Assembly (NCBI GenBank): GCA_026545225.1 | Contig: CM048845.1 | Coordinates: 32,230,501-32,294,500 of the forward strand | Direction of reading: 5' to 3' | DNA length: 64,000 bases | Source of the DNA: Cornus controversa | Taxonomy: Eukaryota; Streptophyta; Magnoliopsida; Cornales; Cornaceae | Shown: positions 56,779 through 64,000 of the stretch, piece by piece | Position numbering within the stretch: position 1 is the stretch's first letter | How the letters are laid out: each line of letters starts with the position of its first letter | Position numbers and translations under genes: made by a program | The notes under the pieces: model-generated | Database searches by the model: none | Seen by the model: the letters and a program-made list of their open reading frames with translations, nothing else | Told to the model about the DNA's origin: nothing

Positions 56779-58226
56779 TGATCGTGTGTGATGAGTGTAT
56801 CAATTAAATTACCACACTTCGCAATAGAAAGAATTTCTTGCAGAATAGGGCTATCAAAAGGGGTGTCGAACCTCAGGGACTGTGGTCTGACTGAGTTGGA
56901 TATACGAAATTAATTCTAATTAAATTTAAAAGAAAAAAATTTTAATTTTTAATTCTAAAATAACTAATGTGGTAATTAAACAAAAGTAAGAGAAATTGAG
57001 GAGTGTAGAAAGTATGAGATAAATCTAGAGTTGTTGATTTCCCCGCTAACTTCACAATCAATGGCTAATTGAACTAACTATGGGGATTAATACCATGTAT
57101 AAGTGGTGTTAGTGGCTACAAACTCACCTTCATCCATCAAGAAGATAACATATGATTAAGGCTAAGTCATGGACTATTTTCGATGGGCATGGGCATCTGC
57201 CTAACTACTCTACTCTAGGGTGCAGTATGGTTCATATTCTCTAGGCATAATCCATGAAAACTTTTAATGATATATTCAATAAAAACCATTGTGTAATAAT
57301 CGCTCTCATAATCACAGAAAATAAGAGAGATTGAGTTCAATAACAACAACCTAATATCTAAGACAAGATAAGAAATCATTGAAACTGAATTTATAAGACT
57401 TTTATTATTCAATTCTATAATAAGAATCCTTTAAATTACACAATCTATGCATGTATATAAAGGTCCCCAATAATTAAAACAATCAAACCATTGATGCTTA
57501 GTTAGGGCTACATCAAAACCCTAGTGGATGAACTAGCCGCTCATGGTAAAAGAAGAAGCTTCAACGGTTGAGGAAGAAGACACCATCTCCATGGAAGTAT
57601 GTTCTCCAATGATTCTCCACTCCAAAAGCTCTTCAAAGCTGCTGCCAAGCCTCTCAATACAGCTCCAATTCATCACTTTTAATAACAAAGAGAATATTCA
57701 GAGTCCCCACCTAATTAGGAGACAATTAGCGTTTCTCGTAGGCCCTAATCTGGTGGGTTTTTCTACTGACTTTTGGCCCAGATTTTGACCCAGTAGATGT
57801 TCGATTCACAAAATTTACGTAAAATACGAAAGTGTCCAGAATCAAATTTTGTTGAACTTGTGTGAGAATTAAGTCAATTTGATGCTCAAAAATAAGAGTT
57901 ACGAGCTATTTTCTACAATAAGATTAAAATTGTATTACAAACAAAATTGGATTTCAGACCCGAAATACCCTTCAACAGTTATAATTCTCTTGGACTGTTT
58001 TGAGTTAAAATATGGAGTTGAATGGATCCACTCGATGTAGGCTTCAACTAACCCTCTTGCATGTCATCTTTAAAAGCCCAAAATCTTGGTTTTAATTGAA
58101 ATAATCATTAAGGCCCTGAAAATATAGAAAACACTAAAATGAAGTAAAATAAAAAAATAATCTATCACTAAGAGAATAAAATACGCAAGTTAAGAGGTTA
58201 GAATGCGCAACATTCAACGCCGATCA
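56779..58226 (-). repeat. 5' LTR of gypsy A
   Basis: 1,448 bases, with perfect terminal TGATCG / CGATCA. Shares GATGAGTGTATCAATTAAAT and many further blocks with the 3' LTR. Confidence 0.9.
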
Positions 58227-58231
58227 CTACC

Positions 58232-58841
58232 AGACCTAAATATGAGTTATTATTCAATGTTTATCACCAATCTAGGGCTAAGTATGTCTCTAGGATTAAT
58301 GCATGCCCCAAATATGTGAAATTAAAACCCATATATATTAGAAAAACTGATGCTCACTTGCACCATGCACCTAAATCATCAAGTGGTTTCATGAAGACTA
58401 AAATGATGTGGATCCCCAAGAAATTGAACTCTATAAGCATGCTTATGTACACTTCTTTGAAAGTTTCTAATACTAATACCAAGTGGTATGTTGATAGTGG
58501 GTGTTCTAGGCACATGACAGGAGAAAAGACCAAATTTAGCTATTTAGAAATTCTCACATTGAAAGATTGTCAAAAGAATTTTAATGTATTATAAGGGCAT
58601 AGCTAATCTTGGAATACATTACACTCCCTTTTTAGACCTATCCCTTAGAGCATTTCCAGACATAGATTGGGGTGGTTCACTATATGAAAGAACATTCACC
58701 ATTCCTCCTTACTAGCTCTATAATTCCTACCCTTTTGACTTTCATTGTCAAAAAGGGGGGAGAAAATATTTAGGAAAGGGCAGGCATGCAGTACTAGGAG
58801 TACAAGGAAGTTTTTGACATTAAAAGACAAAAGGGAGAGAT
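58232..58841 (+). pseudogene. Copia gag end and protease remnant, then polypurine tract
   Basis: Continues the copia gag frame after gypsy A. A Lys-rich part with KMMWIPKK leads to the protease box KWYVDSGCSRHMTGEK, in which the catalytic D-S-G is preserved. Stops follow from about 58591. A polypurine tract, GACAAAAGGGAGAGA, ends at 58840, just before the 3' LTR. Confidence 0.85.
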
Positions 58842-60675
58842 TGATGGTCCAGGAAGCCCATAAGTATGTTTGCCCAAGTTTTAATGTTAAAAGGATCTAT
58901 AAGGGCATTAGTGTCATTTTACTTTGAATGAGAATTTCGGGTTTGCTTTACATGATATTATTTAATTATCCTGTTATTATTTTATATGCACTAACCTTAT
59001 TGTAGGGACATACTGGTTATTTAAATTGGAAGGACATTTTGGGAATTGTTTCTAGGGCAACAAAATGCGGGGGCAATTTGAGAATTAAAGGCATTAGGGT
59101 TTCATGTCTTTTCTAATAAAAAGAAATTCAAAAAGTAAAAGAAACAGAAATCTCATGTTTCTGGTGCTTAGTTTTGATTTCGAAAATCTTAGGTTGCTGA
59201 TTGTTTAGGTTGATTTCAGAAATTTCCTGTTGTTGATTGTTTAAGTTACTTTCAAAATTTCAAGTTACTGATCAAAACCGTGTTGTTGAATTTTATAGGT
59301 TGCTGTCCAAAATAGTGCTGTTTTGGTGAGCTTAATAGTGATGTTTTGGTGAATTAGTAGTGCTAATTAGTGAGTTTAAAAGTACTGTTTTAGCTGATTT
59401 AATATGCTAATTTTTTGCTGAAACAAAGGGCAGTTTGTGCTGATTTCTATTGCTGATTTTGCTGCCTTAAAAATGTTGATATGCTGATTTTCATTATGCT
59501 GATTTTGTTGTCTTAAAAATGCTGATATGCTGATTTTTATTATGTTGAATTTGCTGTCTTAGAGCTACTTATATGCTGATTTTTAGTGTGCTGAATTTGC
59601 TGTCTTGAAGGATAAATTGTGTTGTTTTGAGAATTAAAATGTTGCTGATTCGGGTTCAAAACATGCTATTTTTGAGACTTATTTGATGCTGACTTTCCTA
59701 AACTATTATGCAGATTTTTATATGCTATTATGCAGAATTTTACATGCTACTTTGATGTTGCCTATATGCTGATTTTGCTAAATTGTATTCAAGTTATTTG
59801 TCATTTGAACTGCCAACTGTTATACGTGTATCCATAAGTTTTGTGTTACTAATTTCTAATCCAGTGGCAGTCCTGTCTATTTTTAAGAACAGGTTCAAGG
59901 GCAAAGTAGCACCAACACAGTTGCTTAAGGTGGATACCATGCTGAAGGAGATTCCAAGTATTTGAGAACGGAAGTCATTGAAAGAGTGTTTCTACCTCAA
60001 GTCCGTTGAAGCTACACTTTAAGGGTGTACCTATTGAAGCCCATCATTGAAGAAGCTCAAGCATCTTCGTGTGATTCACCTTGAAGCCTAAATTTGAAGA
60101 GTTCGAGTGTCATTAACTGCCAAGAAGTCAAGTGACCATATTATTATCAAGCTAGACTTTGAGGACTAATAATTAGAGCTTAAAAATTTGAAGATTGACT
60201 GAGAAGACATACAATCAAATCATGAAGAGTTACTACTCAAGACATCGAACTGACTCCACTATCACTATGTATAGTCCAAGTATTGGGATACTTTGGATAG
60301 GGGGAGTGTGAGTGATTGTGGTGAGATTTGGTGAGAGATAGCTTGGGCTTTGGGAAACCTGGGCTGGGTTGAGAGTGGAAAAGTTATTGTGAGATTTGGT
60401 GAGAGTGGTTTAGGCCTAGGGAGGCTGTGAACTGGGCTGAGTGCTGGAGAGACTATGTTATGAGTTGGGTGAGTGAGAGAGTGAATGAGAGAATTATCAT
60501 ACTACCATTTCAAACACAGTGGAGCTCAGTTCGAAGAGGTTTTTTCCCCACCCTGGGGTTTCCTCTATAAATTCGTGTGTCCATAATTATCTGATTGCAT
60601 GTACCTGCCGAACTTGCAAACATTAGGAAGAAAAATTGAAAAGCCTATTCACCCTCTGCCTCTCTAGGTTCATCA
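58842..60675 (+). repeat. 3' LTR of the copia element, 1.8 kb
   Basis: TGATGGTCC...GTTCATCA, followed by the target duplication CAATG. Carries two large deletions relative to the 5' LTR; the first lies at about 59141, where AAAGTAAAAGAAA meets CAGAAATCTCATG. Confidence 0.88.
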
Positions 60676-61470
60676 CAATGATACTTAGCTAGGGCTTCCT
60701 CAAACCCCTAGGAAGAAGTTAGCTCCTCATGGCAATGGTTGAAGCCTTCCTTCTCCTTCTGCTAATTGTCACGAATCGGCTCTGTCTTTTTTCTTTGCTC
60801 CAAAATACCCTAGTTTCCTCTTCTTTTCCTCTATATATCTCACAAATCAGCACAAACGGGACACCTAGTATCCCAGAGGCGCATCTGCAACCATAGAGGG
60901 CGCACTTACGCCATTGGAAGTGTCACCTATGTCTGCATATGTGCATCTACTCCTATAGAGGGGGAACTTGCACCCTTGGAGGCGCACCTATGTAAATGGG
61001 GTAGAAAGGTGTTGTAAACATCCAATTTAGGAATTTTTGTGAAATATAAAAAGTTTCAGAATTGAATTTTAGTCACCCCAAGCGGAGTTTGGGCCATTTT
61101 GAGAGTCGAATATGGAGTTATGGCAATAATACCAAAATGGGTTTACCACTTTCTGGCCCTGAATTGACCTGGTCTTCAATGTGAATAGGTCCATGCTCAT
61201 TTTCTTCATTTAAACTCATTTTTAGCACAGTTCTTTAGTCCATTTAACTTGGATCTTCAATATAAACATATCTCATGGGTCAAGCTTCATCTCTCAACTA
61301 AAATAGCACCATCTGTGACTTGGTTGCACTATTATTTATCAGAACTACCTTTAATCACCTAAAATCATAAAAAGATTAAAATTGTTATTAAAAACACTAA
61401 ATAAATATTACTAAGGCACTAATTCATATAATTTTAGGGGCATTGAATGCGTAACATTCATTACTTATCA
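60676..61470 (-). repeat. LTR C, right part
   Basis: Continues LTR C after the copia element (ATACTTAGCTAGGGCTTCCT, comparable to GATGCTTAGTTAGGGCTACA in the LTR of A) and ends ...CATTACTTATCA. At 60866..61000 it has a GGCGCAC / TGCGCC-type cluster. Confidence 0.65.
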
Positions 61471-62394
61471 GCCCTCATTTCTCATTCTCTTTAGCCATGA
61501 GAGCAATATAGATATAACATATATATCTCTACATCTTCTTCTTCACTTATCCATTGAATTGGAAGGTCTCGAGGTGAGAATTTGAAGATGCCGAAGAAGA
61601 GAGAAACAGTCTACGCATTGAGGGCTCGAGTTTGATCCATCTGGAATTAATTTTTGAGAAGGTTAGTTTTTCAATGAGAATTAGGAAAGTCATTTATAAG
61701 CTCTTCCAAATTGAGGTAAGGATGCTTAACCCATATAATCCGAGGCTTTTTTGAGTATTTTGGTTGCCTATGACAACCAATTGGTTATATAGGATAATTA
61801 GATGTCTTTTAATATTAAAGCATGCTAAATTGTGTCATTTAATGAATTATCAATGTTAATTGATGTTAGTGCATGGTTATAATTGCCTTATGTGAGTACA
61901 TAAGCATGTTGAGATTGAGTTGTGAAATAATTATATGAAATCATATATATGTGTGAAGGTGACACTTATGTCTTTGATAAAATATCTTGGAAGCATGTTT
62001 AATTGTGAAACATGATTAATTGTCTATTTAAGTGATATGAAATGTGCATTATGTGAAACATGTTCAATGTGAGAGTGTGTGATGAGTACGTGGGAAATGT
62101 ACAAGTATGAAAATTAATGTTACATTGCTTGAATTATATGTTTACCCTATCATGAGCATGTTGAATCTATCTTCATTCACTAGGAAATGCATGGTGAGGG
62201 TGGTGAATTCAATCGAGGTGGTAAAGTTTATTTGAGGAATGGCGAGGTATTCTAATAAAGGTAACCCTTATGGGACGTCATTAGCGAGGTATTCTGGTAA
62301 AGGTAACCTTCATGAGGTGATTGATAGAGAGGTATTCTGGTAAAGGTAACCCTTATGAGGTGATCTGGTAAGGAGTTATTGTTATGTCCCGCCC
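61471..62394 (+). repeat. LTR D, middle part
   Basis: Resembles the transcribed part of S1 (pyrimidine-rich stretch, then GTGCCGAA-type text AGATGCCGAAGAAGAGAG). Three copies of GAGGTATTCTGGTAAAGGTA with CCCTTATGAGG lie at 62215..62365. It is interrupted at 62395 by LTR E. Confidence 0.6.
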
Positions 62395-64000
62395 TGATTT
62401 CCAGTACTCAAAAACCAAGGGTGATTATGTAATAAACCATCATCTCTGACTATTATTCCCACTATAGCACCTTACTTTAATACCATGTTGTCACACCCCT
62501 ACTTTTCGATACCAAGATCGATATAGAAAGTGGAGGTGAACAATGGAACTCTCACCTGGTTCACATTTATGAACCGCCCAATTCTAGAACCTAACTCCCT
62601 GTATGCTTGGTATTTTAGATTTATTCATTTTCCATTGGAAAGAGCATCTAAAAATACTCAATTTCAAAAAAAACTACTCAATTCTGATCTAAAACGAAGA
62701 AGTTATGTCCGTTTGAAGTTTGGACCAATCCCGGAGTTTACTCGTAATAATAAGGGCGATTTTGTCCATTTGCTTCTAATACACCACCTAAATCATCAAA
62801 CCATCGTAGTATTAAAATTGCGTATGTAAAATTACTTATGACGTTACACGTGGTCCCATATTTCCTCTCTAAATAATTCTCTAATTTTATTTCAACAAAC
62901 ACACTCAGCCACACACTTCGATGCATTGAAGTGGTGATTTTGATGCATCAAACTTGCGATGCATCGAACAAGATGCGAAGTATCCTACGACACGTACTGA
63001 ATTTTTGTTTGAAACCCTCATCTTTAATTGACGATGCATCGAATAATTTTACGATGCATTAACACATTTCGATGCATCGAAATGGTGACTTCGATGCATC
63101 GAACTCACCTAGCCTAGAACACTAACAAAACAAAAAGTGATAACAATCACCATTCTCCTCCCAATCAATTATTCTAACAAACAATCATATAACATAATTA
63201 TATTCCCAACAAATCCCTAAACATCCAAGTGAGAAACCATCACCATTTAATGCCACCACACACACTTGCAACACAAAAATGATAATTCATGCATTATCAT
63301 ACACCTATTGCAACAAAATATCATTTTTACATAATCGTCACAAGTTAGCAAACTTATCACATATAATTGAAATTTTTATCCATGCTTCTTATCCAAAAAT
63401 AGGTACAATATTTCTAGTCTAATCCACATGCCACAAGTCGGCATAGACGTCGATACACATGTCTAAAAAAAACACAAAAGTCCAAAAATGATATTCTTTT
63501 ATTCTAGGTCCAACTCATGGTCGTGCATCTTCAACCACCTCTTTGCCATGTCCTAAAAGTGTTAGTGTAGGGGATGAACAATTTTCAACAGGCTCAAGGT
63601 TAATGTATTGTGCAATCCATTCAATGCCACATTTCGTTTTCCATGCATAAAACATAACTCATGTCTATCAATTACATGTCATGCTCCTTAGCATTCTAGT
63701 TGCAAGCTTAAGAGCTCAATTCGTTCACGTCATGGCATACACATCAATTATAACTTGACAACCATATAAAATGTATTTCATACACATAGCACATTTTCAT
63801 CATACATGTAACATATACAAAGATCGAAAACGGATTAATATCCACACAAGTCATGTAATTCACTTAAGTTACATATAAGACTCAACACACTCTCTCGGAT
63901 TTGGTTCACACTCACACACATCCGAATACATGTCAAAGCTCTATATCCCAATTCTTAGTTATTTTAGGGCTACTAACCCACTGGTAACCAACCCATCTTG
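62395..64000 (-). mobile_element. LTR E, inverted relative of solo LTR S1, running off the window
   Basis: Starts TGTCCCGCCC, the inverse of a ...GGGCGGGACA LTR end. The whole stretch to base 64000 matches, in inverse order, S1 from about 5108 down to 3508; the window's last bases (TTACCAACCCATCTTG region) pair with 3508..3530. Whether it is a solo LTR or part of an element lies outside the window. Left flank TGTTA would be the target duplication. Confidence 0.85.
62919..63101. repeat. CGATGCATCG palindrome cluster in LTR E
   Basis: Copies begin at 62919, 62941, 62957, 63032, 63052, 63070 and 63092; the arrangement is the mirror of the S1 cluster, with two extra degenerate copies. Confidence 0.9.

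Larger units (their letters stand above)
43191..58226 (-). mobile_element. Athila-like gypsy element A, non-autonomous, nested in copia gag
   Basis: 15,036 bases between exact target duplications CTACC (43186..43190 and 58227..58231). The LTRs are TGATCG...CGATCA type. The PBS lies next to the right LTR and the polypurine tract next to the left LTR, so the element reads on the minus strand. It holds gag and the first part of pol only. Element B (48228..55962) is inserted in its gag; without it A is about 7.3 kb. Confidence 0.9.
38782..60675 (+). mobile_element. Ty1/copia element lacking integrase, RT and RNase H, with gypsy A nested inside
   Basis: TG...CA LTRs and exact target duplication CAATG (38777..38781 and 60676..60680). 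The order is LTR, PBS (TGGTATCAGAGC), gag, [nested gypsy A 43191..58226], protease remnant, polypurine tract, LTR. Without the nested insert the element is about 6.9 kb. After the protease motif only about 250 bases remain before the polypurine tract, so most of pol is missing. Confidence 0.9.

Noticed and set aside
62530..62829. 99-codon plus-strand ORF near the window end
   Set aside because: It lies in LTR E; the corresponding part of S1 does not carry the same frame as a conserved protein.

Overview
The window is nuclear DNA of a flowering plant, almost certainly a eudicot with a transposon-rich genome. The signs are a spliced SBP-box (SPL) transcription-factor gene with a miR156 site, many plant LTR retrotransposons, TRIMs and MITEs, long (TA)n runs, and no bacterial gene organisation. 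I cannot name the species.

Left part (1 to about 19,430): one host gene, an SPL6-like gene on the minus strand. It has three coding exons (18793..18273, 17726..17590, 850..15) with GT-AG introns and a reading frame of 497 codons plus stop. Its recognisable N-terminal segment (from an ATG at 18920) is out of frame with the rest, so either translation starts at the later ATG (18793) or the gene is damaged. Intron 2 is 16.7 kb long because a 13.9-kb Ty3/gypsy element of the Tat lineage (1848..15715, target duplication ATACC) sits in it in antisense orientation. That element was itself hit twice. A 2.7-kb solo LTR (2412..5108, duplication TAGGC) lies in gag, and a tandem array of ten TRIM LTRs (10203..13147, duplication ACAGA) lies in the integrase.

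Middle (19,430 to 31,500): just upstream of the SPL gene is a likely Pack-MULE (19436..21210) holding two copies of a VQ-motif gene fragment. Then come MITEs, microsatellites and short tandem repeats, a second solo LTR (27545..30602, duplication GTGTA) and an intact 570-bp TRIM (30923..31492, duplication CCTAA).

Right part (31,640 to 64,000): a wrecked Ty1/copia pol is followed by a nest of LTR elements, one inside another. From outside in these are: an LTR (37387.., resuming at 61471); an Athila-like LTR (about 37770..38781 plus 60676..61470); a copia element lacking integrase, RT and RNase H (38782..60675, duplication CAATG); an Athila-like gypsy element A on the minus strand (43191..58226, duplication CTACC); and a related element B (48228..55962, duplication TCCAC). 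A further LTR (62395..) also lies in the outermost one and runs off the window. Most joins are supported by exact 5-bp duplications and by reading frames that continue once the insert is left out.

The most unusual signals are three. (1) TRIM LTR-to-LTR junctions in the array look like end-joined cDNA (2-LTR circle) junctions. (2) Clusters of a palindrome, CGATGCATCG, occur in two otherwise unlike LTR families, and a second cluster type (CGATCGATC with CCCAAGGTCGAC) is shared by another pair. (3) The same kind of unknown ORF sits in two different non-autonomous LTR elements.
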